Below, piece after piece: positions 16,478 to 25,720 of a DNA stretch of 64,000 bases; the stretch's first letter is position 1, and the number at the start of each line of letters is the position of its first letter. The position numbers and the translations under genes were made by a program. Source of the DNA: Cytobacillus purgationiresistens. Its GTDB lineage: Bacteria > Bacillota > Bacilli > Bacillales > Cytobacillaceae. The notes beneath the pieces are model-generated. The model had not been told where the DNA came from and did not search any database. It saw only the letters and a program-made list of their open reading frames with translations. The DNA lies in contig NZ_JAUSUB010000019.1 of assembly GCF_030813235.1 (NCBI RefSeq), positions 39,490 to 103,489 on the forward strand, given 5' to 3'.

Positions 16478-18358
16478 TTATGCATCTGCCAGTTCAGATA
16501 AGTAGCTCCAACGTTCAATCGAGTATTCAAGCTCTTCATTTAATTTCGTTTCTTCATCCATCAGTGTCTGAGCTTTTTCGAAATCGCTTCCGGTTCCTGC
16601 CATCTCTGCAGCAATTTCCTCCAGGCGGTTTTCAATTGCAGCGATCTTTTCATCTATTTGTTCCCATTCTCGGGTCTCATTATATGACATTCTTTTCTTC
16701 TTTGGTTTTGGTGTATCTGCTCGTTTTGGCTGGATGCTTTTCTCGGATGAACTCGAGTCCGTCTTTTCCTTATCCAGATAATCTGTATAGTTCCCGTAAA
16801 AGGATGTAATCTTCCCTTGTCCATGTACGATGATCAGTTGTTCAGTTACTTTATCAAGGAAATACCTATCATGGGAAACTGTTATAACCACACCCGGAAA
16901 ATCTTCTAGATAATCCTCTAGCACAGTTAATGTTTGTGTATCAAGATTATTCGTTGGTTCATCCAGTAAAAGAACATTAGGGGCAGACATTAGGATTTTC
17001 AACAAATACAATCTTCGTTTTTCCCCGCCAGATAATTTTCTAATCAGTGTGCCATGAGAATAGGAAGGAAACAAAAAGCGTTCAAGCATTTGCGCAGCGG
17101 AAATTGTTTTACCATCAGATGTCTCTACCATCTCAGCGGTTTCCTTTAAATATTCCACCATACGCTTATTAGGATCCATATCTTCACTTTCTTGTGTGTA
17201 ATAAGCAGTTTTTACGGTCTGACCAATGATTCTTTCGCCGGAATCAAGCGTAACTTTCCCAGCTAAAATATTTAACAGGGTTGATTTCCCTGTCCCATTC
17301 CTGCCAATAATCCCAATCCTGTCTCCTGGCTTAATAAGCAGATCATAATGATTTAGGATCGTTTGGTCTGGATAACCTTTAGTTGCATCCTTTAATTCAA
17401 ATACCTGTTTGCCTAATCTACTTCCATTTAATGACATATCCATTTTTTCCGTTGATTTGACTCCTGCCAACTTGTCATCCAATTGATCGAAACGCTGAAT
17501 TCTTGCCTTTTGCTTCGTTGTTCTTGCCTTCGCACCGCGTCTAATCCACTCTAATTCCCTGCGATAGAGGTTTCTTTGTTTATCAATCGTCGCTGCCAGA
17601 TTTTCTTCTCTTACAGCTTTCGCTTCTAAAAATGCCGCATAATTCCCTTTATAGCTAAATAGTTCTCCACCATCCAACTCAAACATCCGATTGGTAACAC
17701 GATCTAGAAAATAACGATCATGCGTTACCAGTATCAGCGCGCCTTCGTATCTAGATAAATACTCTTCAAGCCATTTGACTGATTCATAATCAAGGTGGTT
17801 TGTTGGCTCATCGAGAATCAGAAGATCTGCTGATTGAATTAAGCTTTGTGCAAGCGCAACCCGCTTTCTTTGACCCCCTGAAAGCTCTCCAACTTTCTTA
17901 TTAAAATCTTCTATCCCTAACTTTGTTAAAATTGTTTTGGCATTCGTACTTGCTTCCCAGCCGTTAGTTGCATCCAATTTTTTTTGTAATTCAAATAACT
18001 TCTCTTGGATCATTGAATTGTCAGGGCTTGAATTTAACTCTATTAGCGTTTGCTCGTACTCCCGGAGAAGAACAAGAATAGGTGCCTCTCCTGCAAAAAC
18101 TTGGTCTAATACGGTTAAAGTGTTCTCGAGCTGAGGCTCTTGTTCTGAGTAAGCAACCGTGTAGTTTTTCGGTGCAATGATTTCCCCAGAATCAGGTTGG
18201 TCAATACCTGCCACGATTTTAAGAAGCGAGGATTTCCCAGTTCCGTTTACCCCGATAAGCCCAACTCGTTCTTTCTCTGCAATCGTAAAGGAAATGCCGT
18301 TGAATAACTCTTTTTCCCCATATGTTTTTGTCACATTTTCTAGTGTGATCATATTCAT
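16478..18358 (-). CDS. ABC-F ribosome-associated ATPase (Uup/YfmR type)
   Basis: Two ABC ATPase domains lie in one chain without membrane segments. The first has GVNGTGKSSLLK and signature ELSGGQRKRVALAQSL with LLILDEPTNHLD. The second has GRNGTGKSTLLN, KLSGGEKRRLYLLKIL and LLLDEPTNNLD. The linker is the charged ABC-F interdomain helix, and the last ~90 residues are a coiled coil, as in Uup/YfmR. Such proteins act on the ribosome to relieve stalls. The start ATG 18358 overlaps the ypgQ stop (ATGA), so both are translated from one mRNA. Family is certain; the exact orthologue is less so. Confidence 0.9.
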   Translation of the reverse strand: MNMITLENVTKTYGEKELFNGISFTIAEKERVGLIGVNGTGKSSLLKIVAGIDQPDSGEIIAPKNYTVAYSEQEPQLENTLTVLDQVFAGEAPILVLLREYEQTLIELNSSPDNSMIQEKLFELQKKLDATNGWEASTNAKTILTKLGIEDFNKKVGELSGGQRKRVALAQSLIQSADLLILDEPTNHLDYESVKWLEEYLSRYEGALILVTHDRYFLDRVTNRMFELDGGELFSYKGNYAAFLEAKAVREENLAATIDKQRNLYRRELEWIRRGAKARTTKQKARIQRFDQLDDKLAGVKSTEKMDMSLNGSRLGKQVFELKDATKGYPDQTILNHYDLLIKPGDRIGIIGRNGTGKSTLLNILAGKVTLDSGERIIGQTVKTAYYTQESEDMDPNKRMVEYLKETAEMVETSDGKTISAAQMLERFLFPSYSHGTLIRKLSGGEKRRLYLLKILMSAPNVLLLDEPTNNLDTQTLTVLEDYLEDFPGVVITVSHDRYFLDKVTEQLIIVHGQGKITSFYGNYTDYLDKEKTDSSSSEKSIQPKRADTPKPKKKRMSYNETREWEQIDEKIAAIENRLEEIAAEMAGTGSDFEKAQTLMDEETKLNEELEYSIERWSYLSELADA

Positions 18359-19005
18359 AATTGACCCTTCCATTCTTTATAAAATTCAGCTAAAAACTCT
18401 TCCATAATCCGGTTCCGACTTTCAGCTATCTCTCTTGCTGTATTTGTATTAAGTAAATCCTTTAATTTCAAAAGTTTTTCATAGAAATGGTTGATTGAGG
18501 AGGATTTACCATCTCTGTATTCCTTTTCGGTCATTCGCTCCCTCACTGCCAGGGATGGATCATACATTGGCTGGCCCTTCGCTCCGCCATATGCAAATGT
18601 CCTGGCAATGCCCATCGCACCAATGGCGTCAAGGCGATCAGCATCTTGAACAACCTTTGCTTCATCGCTTAAATCGTGGACTTGCCCGCCGCCTTTATAG
18701 GATACTGATGCAATAACAGCGATTATCTCTCGAGATAATCCTTCAGCTAACTCGAGGGAACCCAGAAAGTGATTAAGTCTTTGTTCCCCTTCCTCTTTAG
18801 AGCTATTTAGCTTATCATCTGGAATATCATGCAATAATGCAGCCATCTCTATAATAAACTTATTGCCTATCTTTTCTTTTTCACATATGTATAGGGCTTG
18901 ATTGCGTACCCGTCTGATATGATACCAATCATGTCCTGTCGAATCTGATTCAAGTGCCTTTTTTACAAACATTTCTGTTGTATGAATGAGTGCTTTTTCG
19001 TTCAT
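18355..19005 (-). CDS. ypgQ: HD-domain hydrolase YpgQ
   Basis: The start is ATG 19005 (MNEKALIHTTEMF) behind CAGGTG; the frame is open 41 codons further upstream but those residues look non-coding. The HD metal-binding motifs are HDWYHIRRVR near residue 24, ALLHDIPDDK near residue 57 and VQDADRLDAIGAMGIARTF near residue 123. B. subtilis YpgQ, of similar length, is a metal-dependent HD pyrophosphohydrolase. It overlaps the ABC-F start by 4 nt. The 217-residue length is normal. Confidence 0.9.
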   Translation of the reverse strand: MNEKALIHTTEMFVKKALESDSTGHDWYHIRRVRNQALYICEKEKIGNKFIIEMAALLHDIPDDKLNSSKEEGEQRLNHFLGSLELAEGLSREIIAVIASVSYKGGGQVHDLSDEAKVVQDADRLDAIGAMGIARTFAYGGAKGQPMYDPSLAVRERMTEKEYRDGKSSSINHFYEKLLKLKDLLNTNTAREIAESRNRIMEEFLAEFYKEWKGQL

Positions 19006-19099
19006 TGTTCTACACCTGCCTATATTTCTAACTTCTAATTGTAACATGAAGACCCAAGACAAGAAATGTTTCCATCCGATTGCTGCAAAATTTAAAAAG

Positions 19100-19131
19100 A
19101 GAAAAATAAAAAAAGTGCCGATAAGCACTTT
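19100..19131 (-). terminator. Minus-strand terminator before ypgQ
   Basis: AAAGTGC (19112-19118) pairs with GCACTTT (19125-19131). On the minus strand it is followed by TTTTTTTATTTTTC. It ends whatever is transcribed from the 19.15-20.07 kb region. Confidence 0.75.
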
Positions 19132-19152
19132 TAAAACGCGAGAAACAACCCC

Positions 19153-19440
19153 TTAATTGTTGCTTCCCTCTTGTCTTATTTTACTGACCAGCGTCACTCC
19201 ACTTGCTTGATACTTCAGCTGCTTTTGTACAACTGTACCTAAATGAGCACCCGCTTCCACCGGCGGCATTCCTTTTTATGCATATTAGAAATGACCATAC
19301 GATCAGCTTCAATCGTCCCTTTCCTCGGCTGATAACAAAAATACACGCTTTATGATTCTGCACTGACAAGCCCTGCCCTTATCCTGAATATCTTGAATAA
19401 TCATAAAACACATGGCGAATTGTCCACTATCATTGTTCTG
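19153..19440 (-). pseudogene. Probable decayed small gene, unidentified
   Basis: No intact ORF spans this gap, yet protein-like stretches occur in successive frames: CRIIKRVFLLSAEERDD, then IEADRMVISNMHKK, then PPVEAGAHLGTVVQKQLKYQ and a tail ending RQEGSNN with a stop at 19153. The last piece ends 22 nt before a good terminator. The frame changes suggest one gene broken by at least two frameshifts. A short ORF from ATG 19269 (38 residues) is the only uninterrupted part. I do not recognise the family, and chance is not excluded. The rest of 19006-19536 shows nothing else. Confidence 0.3.
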
Positions 19441-19536
19441 ACAAAACAATTTATTTTTAATGAATATAACGCTTACAAAAATCATCATGCACGAGTAAAG
19501 TAGAGAGGATGCAGCCGCAGGTGGCTTAGAACTTAC

Positions 19537-20067
19537 TCAGTCGACGGCTACCTCAAGATGATGAAGGGTTTCTAGCATATGGTTAAACATGGCTATTACA
19601 TCATCGATCTGATCTTCGGATATTAATCGGTTAAACGTAACGGATATGTCATTTTCAATTCTATTTATATCATTTGCTGTATTTTGCTTAATGATTTGAT
19701 TAACAATTCTATCCTCACCCCATACAGATTTTACGATTCTTCTCGTTTCCTTTATTAATATGGGATCATTTCGATGAACCGTTATAAAATGAACGGCTAG
19801 TTTACAACCGGCTAAGTAACCGCTTTTATCATTCGGCAGCAGTTCTGCAGCAAGATTAGCAAGATCTGCCTTCAGAATAACCTGGCAGTATAGGTCTTTG
19901 TCATTCCGCTTATCATTTGTAAAAGAAAGATCAAATTGTCGGGATAGTTTAGATGAGTTAAAAACATCATTGCGGTCAATGATGCTAATATCTCCTGATA
20001 AGTCATGATCATAAATATGCCCTTCTAATACAACCCTTAGATTTTCAAAAGCAGTAGGATCAAACAT
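19537..20067 (-). CDS. Conserved-looking hypothetical protein
   Basis: The 176-residue soluble protein (MFDPTAFENLRVVLEGHIYD start) has no signal peptide or membrane helix. It is mixed alpha/beta in character, with an N-terminal strand-rich half (DLSGDISIIDRNDVF, YCQVILKADLANLAAELL) and a helical C-terminal half ending HMLETLHHLEVAVD. An in-frame ATG at 20067 follows AAAAAGGAATGATTG. It stands alone, between a terminator and the fhs terminator. I do not recognise a named family. Confidence 0.75.
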   Translation of the reverse strand: MFDPTAFENLRVVLEGHIYDHDLSGDISIIDRNDVFNSSKLSRQFDLSFTNDKRNDKDLYCQVILKADLANLAAELLPNDKSGYLAGCKLAVHFITVHRNDPILIKETRRIVKSVWGEDRIVNQIIKQNTANDINRIENDISVTFNRLISEDQIDDVIAMFNHMLETLHHLEVAVD

Positions 20068-20087
20068 TCAATCATTCCTTTTTTTAA

Positions 20088-20124
20088 AAAAAGGTGCCAC
20101 TTTTAACAAATGAGACACCTTTTT
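20088..20124 (-). terminator. Terminator of fhs
   Basis: AAAAAGGTG and CACCTTTTT form the stem. On the minus strand it runs into a T-rich tract immediately before the next gene. Confidence 0.75.
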
Positions 20125-20133
20125 GTTGATGAT

Positions 20134-21813
20134 TTAAAATAAACCGATGGCTTGTCCCTTTTCATTAACATCCATTTTTAAAGCCGCTGGTGATTTAGGT
20201 AATCCAGGCATTGTCATGACATCTCCGGTTAAGGCAACGATAAAGCCAGCACCAATAGAAGGCTTAAGCTCTCTAATGGTGATAATAAAAGATTCTGGTC
20301 TTCCTAATTTTTTTGGATCGTCTGACAATGAATATTGCGTTTTTGCCATACAGATTGGCAGTTGATCCCAACCATGCTCAGCAAATTCGTGAAGTTGTTT
20401 TCTCGCTTTTGCTGAAAAGTCCACATTTATTGCTCCGTAAACTTTTTGCGCAATTGTTTTTATTTTATCTTCAAGTGGAAGTTCCAGGTTGTATAGCGGT
20501 TTAAAGTTGGACTCTTGCATTTCTATTAAACCTAATACTCTCTTTGCAAGATCCACTCCGCCATCTCCACCCTTTTCCCATACTTCAGTAATTGCATGCG
20601 GAATTTCATATTGGTCACATAAAGCGCTTAAAACTTTTAGCTCGTTATCTGTATCTGCAATAAAACGGTTAATGGCAACGACAAAAGGTAAACCAAAGCT
20701 TTCGATTGTTTCCACATGTTTTTTCAGATTAGCAAATCCTGATGTTAATGCTTCAATATCTTCGCTCGCCAGCTCATTCTTTTGCAACCCTCCGTGCATT
20801 TTCAATGCCCTCACTGTAGCTACAATGACAACTGCTTCTGGCTTTATGCCAGCGCTTCTTGCTTTAATATGAAGGAATTTTTCTGCACCTAGATCGGCAC
20901 CAAACCCTGCTTCTGTTACCACATAGTCAGCAAGTTTCACTGCAGCCTTTGTCGCAATTACACTATTGCATCCATGGGCAATATTTGCAAAGGGCCCTCC
21001 ATGAATAAGCGCCGGTGTGTGTTCAATCGTCTGAACAAGATTCGGTTTGACCGCTTCTTTTAATAAAAGTGTCAAGGCACCTTCAACACCAAGGTCTTTA
21101 ACGGTTACCGGCTTCCGGTCCACATTATATGCGATTACCATTTTTCCCAGTCTTTCTTTTAAATCTGGCAAATCTGTCGCTAAACAGAGAACTGCCATAA
21201 TTTCTGAAGCAACTGTGATATCAAAGCCATCTTCCCGCGGTACACCTTGTACTGGACCGCCTAGACCAATTATTACTTTACGCAACGCGCGATCGTTTAA
21301 ATCTAGTGCTCTTTTCCACACAATCCTTCTTTGATCTATACGCAGCTCATTACCTTGCTGAAGATGATTATCAATCAATGCCGCTAAAGCATTATTAGCT
21401 GAGGTAATCGCATGGAGGTCACCAGTAAAATGCAAGTTTATGTCTTCCATCGGCAGTACTTGAGAATATCCGCCTCCAGCCGCTCCACCCTTCAATCCCA
21501 TCGTCGGTCCGAGTGAAGGCTCACGCATAGCGACCATTGCGTTTTTGCCTAATTTATTTAACGCATCTCCTAAACCAACTGTTACTGTGGATTTACCCTC
21601 TCCTGCAGGAGTTGGGTTTATCGCTGTGACAAGGATAAGCTTTCCACTTTCCTTCTCACTTAATCTATTTAATACGTCTGTCGATAATTTCGCTTTATAT
21701 TTTCCAAATGACTCAAGATCATCTTCCCCAAGTCCAATTTTTTTGCCGATTTCTTTAATCGGTTTCATTAAGGCAGCTTGAGCGATTTCTATATCAGATT
21801 TTATTAGGTTCAT
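20134..21813 (-). CDS. fhs: Formate-tetrahydrofolate ligase
   Basis: The enzyme charges formate onto tetrahydrofolate with ATP. The 559-residue length is normal. The P-loop [21 protein letters not shown] lies near residue 65, followed by [20 protein letters not shown], the N-terminal family signature. The C-terminal [18 protein letters not shown] is also typical. The start is ATG 21813 ([12 protein letters not shown]) behind AGGAGGACAAAC; the frame is open 13 codons upstream without support. It is monocistronic between terminators and divergent from metA. It links to the formate dehydrogenase module at 55-61 kb only by metabolism. Confidence 0.97.
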   Translation of the reverse strand: MNLIKSDIEIAQAALMKPIKEIGKKIGLGEDDLESFGKYKAKLSTDVLNRLSEKESGKLILVTAINPTPAGEGKSTVTVGLGDALNKLGKNAMVAMREPSLGPTMGLKGGAAGGGYSQVLPMEDINLHFTGDLHAITSANNALAALIDNHLQQGNELRIDQRRIVWKRALDLNDRALRKVIIGLGGPVQGVPREDGFDITVASEIMAVLCLATDLPDLKERLGKMVIAYNVDRKPVTVKDLGVEGALTLLLKEAVKPNLVQTIEHTPALIHGGPFANIAHGCNSVIATKAAVKLADYVVTEAGFGADLGAEKFLHIKARSAGIKPEAVVIVATVRALKMHGGLQKNELASEDIEALTSGFANLKKHVETIESFGLPFVVAINRFIADTDNELKVLSALCDQYEIPHAITEVWEKGGDGGVDLAKRVLGLIEMQESNFKPLYNLELPLEDKIKTIAQKVYGAINVDFSAKARKQLHEFAEHGWDQLPICMAKTQYSLSDDPKKLGRPESFIITIRELKPSIGAGFIVALTGDVMTMPGLPKSPAALKMDVNEKGQAIGLF

Positions 21814-21945
21814 GTTTGTCCTCCTATGTATACAGAACTTTGCACTAAACACCTTACTATTGTATCACTTTCATCACGAAAAATATTTATCTATTTTGAG
21901 TCATTCGATTTGAGGAACTATTATCTATTTTTCAAAACATAATCA

Positions 21946-21974
21946 TTGCCCCAGCGCGTAATCGTCTTTATAAT
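21946..21974 (+). promoter_or_regulatory. Sigma-A promoter of metA
   Basis: TTGCCC (21946-21951), a 17-nt spacer and TATAAT (21969-21974) lie 36 nt before the metA start. The short leader leaves no space for an S-box riboswitch. Confidence 0.75.
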
Positions 21975-22009
21975 GAATTTATTGAAATTTCGGACTGGGA
22001 GATGATCAT

Positions 22010-22918
22010 TTGCCTATTACAATTCCGCAAGGGCTTCCGGCAAGGGAGATTTTGGAGGAAGAAAATATATTTATTATGGATGAAAATCGGGCACAAAATC
22101 AAGATATCAGGCCATTAAATATTCTTATCTTGAACCTCATGCCACAAAAAGAAAAAACGGAAGCTCATTTATTAAGACTATTAGGAAATACACCTTTGCA
22201 AGTGAACATTACCTTTTTAAAAACAGAAACGCATCAATCAAAAAACACGAGCCCCCTTCATTTAGAACAATTTTACACAACCTTCCCTGAGATAAAACAT
22301 CGAAAATTTGATGGGATGATTATTACAGGTGCACCTGTGGAACTTCTTGATTTTAGACAGGTGGATTATTGGGATGAACTTGTAGAGATGATGGAATGGA
22401 CGAAGACCAACGTCACATCTACCCTTCACATTTGTTGGGGTGCTCAAGCAGCCTTATATCATCACTTCGGTGTGGATAAATATGAGCTACCAGATAAATG
22501 TTTCGGAGTGTTTAATCACACAGTTAAGGATTGGTCAGAAAAACTTTTAAGGGGTTTTGATGATCAATATGTTGCCCCTCATTCAAGACATACTAACGTG
22601 CCTATGAAGGATTTAATTGCTCATCCAGACATCAAATTGTTATCTGCCTCAGAGGAAGCAGGCGCTTTTATCATGAGTGCAAACAGCGGCAAACAAATAA
22701 TGATTACTGGTCATTTAGAATATGAAGCTGCTACATTGGCAGAGGAATATCACCGTGATCGCGCTAAGGGGCTAGCGATTCATATGCCTCGTCATTATTT
22801 CCCGAAAGATAATCCAGAAAAACAACCAAGCAACAAATGGCGATCCCACGCCCACCTTCTCTTCTCAAACTGGCTCAACTACTACGTGTATCAGGAAACG
22901 CCTTTTAAGTGGGATTGA
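22010..22918 (+). CDS. metA: Homoserine O-acetyltransferase MetA
   Basis: Translation starts at TTG 22010, 9 nt after GGGAG. The catalytic cysteine is C142 in [13 protein letters not shown], and the GHLEYE segment near residue 234 carries the His and Glu of the triad. Residue 111 is glutamate (GAPVELLDF); in the MetA family E111 goes with acetyl-CoA and G111 with succinyl-CoA, so this should be the acetyltransferase. It supplies methionine synthesis. The 302-residue length is standard. The neighbours differ from B. subtilis, where ugtP follows. Confidence 0.95.
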   Translation: MPITIPQGLPAREILEEENIFIMDENRAQNQDIRPLNILILNLMPQKEKTEAHLLRLLGNTPLQVNITFLKTETHQSKNTSPLHLEQFYTTFPEIKHRKFDGMIITGAPVELLDFRQVDYWDELVEMMEWTKTNVTSTLHICWGAQAALYHHFGVDKYELPDKCFGVFNHTVKDWSEKLLRGFDDQYVAPHSRHTNVPMKDLIAHPDIKLLSASEEAGAFIMSANSGKQIMITGHLEYEAATLAEEYHRDRAKGLAIHMPRHYFPKDNPEKQPSNKWRSHAHLLFSNWLNYYVYQETPFKWD

Positions 22919-23143
22919 TTGAACTAGAGAGGACTTATATTTAAGTGACTCGAACCTTTATCTTCGGGTCACTAGTAGATTGAGATATTAAACACCTTTG
23001 TTTATCCTGTTATTTTCACAAGCCCTGTATGTGAACGAGTTGATAAAAAGATTAAGCTGGGCGACTTGCCCTGGCTGGATAGCTGTGAATTTAAGGGGCT
23101 AACTATGTGTTAAGTGCCTAAATTTATTTGATAACTTCGAATT

Positions 23144-23300
23144 GGGCATCTAACTACTTGTTTGGTTCCCTTTTTTCATTAGATACCCATCGAGTCGGGC
23201 ATCTAACTACTTGTTTGGTTCCCTTTTTCATTTGATACTCATCGAATTGGGCATCTAACTACTTGTTTGATGCTCGATTTCATTTGATACCCTCAAATTA
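23144..23300. repeat. Three-copy 52/53-bp tandem repeat in the metA-AIM24 gap
   Basis: GGGCATCTAACTACTTGTTT recurs at 23144, 23197 and 23249 (periods 53 and 52), each followed by GGTTCCCTTTTT or a variant and CATTTGATAC. A weaker flanking copy precedes it near 23113. The rest of 22919-23471 holds a short AGTGAC/GTCACT hairpin at 22943-22974 and no gene. Confidence 0.85.
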
Positions 23301-23471
23301 GTCGCCTAACAATCAGTCAAGTCTTAAAAATAGATTCTCTTCATAAGGAGCGGAAATCCACAGTCCAAGTAATGAACTTTTCATTCTCAAACTAGCTTAA
23401 TTTTCACTTCTCATCCGCTATAAAAGGTGATTGTAAAAAGATTCATAGATTGTAATAACACCTTCTATCAT

Positions 23472-24167
23472 TTAAGAATCATCAGACGAGCGACCCTCTT
23501 CGTATGGTTGAACAACAACAAATCCATTGCCTGTGAATTTCATTTGCAACGAGTCACCGCTTCCTCTCCCAACAAAGGTTTTAAATGAAACGTCTGCGAC
23601 AAACTCCGGCTGCAAATCTCCCGACCATGCAACCGTTGCGTTAGGATCGGTATATACCGGGTTATGTGGAGTAACAAGCAAGGTTAAGGGTTCGTAATGA
23701 GAGGTGATCGCCACCATGCCATGTCCTTCCAATCTTATGTTGAATAGCCCGCCAGATAGTACCCCTGCTATTTTTTTCATCAGTTTTATATCCCAATCAA
23801 GAGATGGCTCAAATGCTAATATGTCATTACCGCTGACATAAATAGATTCACCATTCAACTGTAAAATTGATATCTTTTTACCTTGATCGGCCAAGTACAA
23901 TTTGCCATTGCCAGTCGCTTTCATGAGCGCAGTACCTTCTCCTGAGAAAGCTTTTTTGAACATTTTTCCTATCCCATGCTCAAGAATCCCTTCTCGTTCG
24001 AACTTTATTTTTCCGCGATAAGAAATCATCGCTCCTGTTTTTGCCCATACTTGATTGTCCAAATTAATTTCTAGTAATCTTGGTGTCTCTAATTCAAATA
24101 ACCCTTCACCTTTATCTTGTTGCTTCGTCGCTTCTACAAACTCATTTACAGAGTACCGATTCATCAT
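23472..24167 (-). CDS. AIM24-family protein
   Basis: The 231-residue protein fits the AIM24/TerD-like beta-sandwich family (formerly DUF124). Glycine-rich strands repeat: WAKTGAMISYRGKIKFE near residue 40, GTALMKATGNGKLYLAD near residue 78, and GDSLQMKFTGNGFVVVQ near the end. Such proteins are soluble and of unclear function. The start is ATG 24167 or the adjacent ATG 24164, behind GGGGGTAAA. It lies 15 nt after the methyltransferase gene, so both are one transcript. Confidence 0.88.
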   Translation of the reverse strand: MMNRYSVNEFVEATKQQDKGEGLFELETPRLLEINLDNQVWAKTGAMISYRGKIKFEREGILEHGIGKMFKKAFSGEGTALMKATGNGKLYLADQGKKISILQLNGESIYVSGNDILAFEPSLDWDIKLMKKIAGVLSGGLFNIRLEGHGMVAITSHYEPLTLLVTPHNPVYTDPNATVAWSGDLQPEFVADVSFKTFVGRGSGDSLQMKFTGNGFVVVQPYEEGRSSDDS

Positions 24168-24182
24168 TTTACCCCCGCTTAT

Positions 24183-24860
24183 TTATTTTCTTAATAGAAA
24201 TACCCACATGAAGGATAACGCTTGCTTCAATTCAATAGGCAAGGCACCTTTTGAAAGTTGTTCTGCCGCCTTCTTATACACACCGAGCTCGTCTACTTTA
24301 TTAAAATCCATTTGTAACGCAAGTGCTTCAAATTCCCAGGGCATTATGGTATTGCATATAACTTCTTCTCCATATAGTCGCGGAAAGCTATTTTGGCGAG
24401 GTCCAGATGTCGGGCCTAAAATACCAACACATGCTAGCCCGCCGGGTTTTAATACTCTCTTAATTTCCTCTAATACCAACAGGGGCTTTTCTGTCCATTC
24501 CAATGAATTAATTGCCAAGATTCCATCAAAGTCTTCATCTTGAAATGGAAGAGAAGCGATATCTCCTTTTATAAAGGTCGCTGATTGTCCTTTGTTTACT
24601 GTTCTTGCTTTTTGCACCATTACTTCTGCCACATCTATGCCAGTGACTTCAAACCCTGAGCTGGCTAACTTCAACGACCCATATCCATCACCGCACCCCA
24701 GGTCGCACACTTTGCTTCCATCATTTAAATGCTTAATGAAAAATGGGGCAATGTCCTTCCTGCTTCCACTTTCCCACATTTCCTCACTTCTCGAGTTCCA
24801 TCCATCCGCTCTCTCACCCCATTGCTTTTCTGATTCTTTTGCCCATTCGAATTGCCCCAT
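24183..24860 (-). CDS. Class I SAM-dependent methyltransferase
   Basis: The 225-residue protein has a Methyltransf_11/25-type core: KVCDLGCGDGYGSLKLA near residue 50 (SAM motif I), GIDVAEVMVQKAR (motif II) and FDGILAINSLEWTEKP near residue 107. It is followed by LKPGGLACVGI near residue 139. The substrate is unknown and the C-terminal helical part offers no clue. It starts at ATG 24860 and is the first gene of a pair with the AIM24 gene. Confidence 0.88.
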   Translation of the reverse strand: MGQFEWAKESEKQWGERADGWNSRSEEMWESGSRKDIAPFFIKHLNDGSKVCDLGCGDGYGSLKLASSGFEVTGIDVAEVMVQKARTVNKGQSATFIKGDIASLPFQDEDFDGILAINSLEWTEKPLLVLEEIKRVLKPGGLACVGILGPTSGPRQNSFPRLYGEEVICNTIMPWEFEALALQMDFNKVDELGVYKKAAEQLSKGALPIELKQALSFMWVFLLRK

Positions 24861-25020
24861 ATATAATCACCCTTTTTATGTATGTTCACTGCTTCTTTTT
24901 ATTATATACGTAATATTATGAGAATAAGTTTCATTCACTGGTCTGGTCGATTCTCTTTTTTATTGAAAATAACCTAAAAGGTTTGTTTTTAAACAAAAAT
25001 AAACAGATATCTAAAGAAAA

Positions 25021-25044
25021 AAACCTGAGTCTCCTCAGGTTTTT
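25021..25044 (-). terminator. Terminator of mntR
   Basis: AAACCTGAG and CTCAGGTTT form a perfect stem just after the mntR stop. On the minus strand it is followed by a run of T. Confidence 0.85.
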
Positions 25045-25466
25045 CAAGATTCTTCATTATTCTTTTGTACGACTCTTAACGCTTCGATTCGTGATTTGTC
25101 TTCTTCGAAATATTGCACTAAGTCACCAATTCGATCGATTGCATCCCAGCTAAGATGATGCTCAATTCCTTCGACATCTTCATAAATATGTTCTTCCTTA
25201 ACGCCTATGATTCTTAAAAGCTGTTCTAGGAGTTCATGACGGTAGACAAGCCTCTTGCCGATTTTTTTTCCTTTTGAAGTTAGAATAAGACCACGATATT
25301 TTTCATATACAAGATATTCATCTTTATCGAGTTTTTGCACCATTTTTGTTACTGAAGAAGGATGTACTGATAGCGCTTCCGCTATATCAGATACGCGGGC
25401 ATAACCTTTTTCTTCAATTAATAAATATATTTGTTCGATATAATCTTCCATACTCGGTGTTGGCAT
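25044..25466 (-). CDS. mntR: Manganese-responsive repressor MntR
   Basis: This DtxR-family regulator has an N-terminal winged helix ([20 protein letters not shown] as recognition helix) and a helical dimer domain. All metal ligands known from B. subtilis MntR fall at the same numbers: D8, E11, H77, E99, E102 and H103. The 140-residue length also matches. It represses Mn2+ uptake when manganese is sufficient. mntABCD lies about 3 kb away with a probable MntR box. A 254-nt AT-rich region precedes it with no further gene. Confidence 0.97.
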   Translation of the reverse strand: MPTPSMEDYIEQIYLLIEEKGYARVSDIAEALSVHPSSVTKMVQKLDKDEYLVYEKYRGLILTSKGKKIGKRLVYRHELLEQLLRIIGVKEEHIYEDVEGIEHHLSWDAIDRIGDLVQYFEEDKSRIEALRVVQKNNEES

Positions 25467-25720
25467 GAGGACCCTCCCATAAAAAAAGCGTTAGTACCGA
25501 GTTTGAGACAAAGAATTAAGCCTTGCCAGTATGAAGGGAAGCCATTCTCTCTGCATAATGTGCGAAATTGATCTCCAAGCCTCAAGGCACTGTTGCTAGA
25601 CAAATTATCTAATTGCTAAATAGGCTATGCCTATTATTATTCACATGAATATACTCGGTTTTTTAACCATCATTCAAATTTTACTACACATAGAATAAGG
25701 AGACAAGACATCCTTGGATA

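Noticed and set aside
21853..22009. S-box riboswitch before metA
   Set aside because: The leader after the consensus promoter is only about 30 nt.
25418..25603. 61-residue minus-strand ORF upstream of mntR
   Set aside because: It overlaps the mntR start in another frame and shows no coding character.
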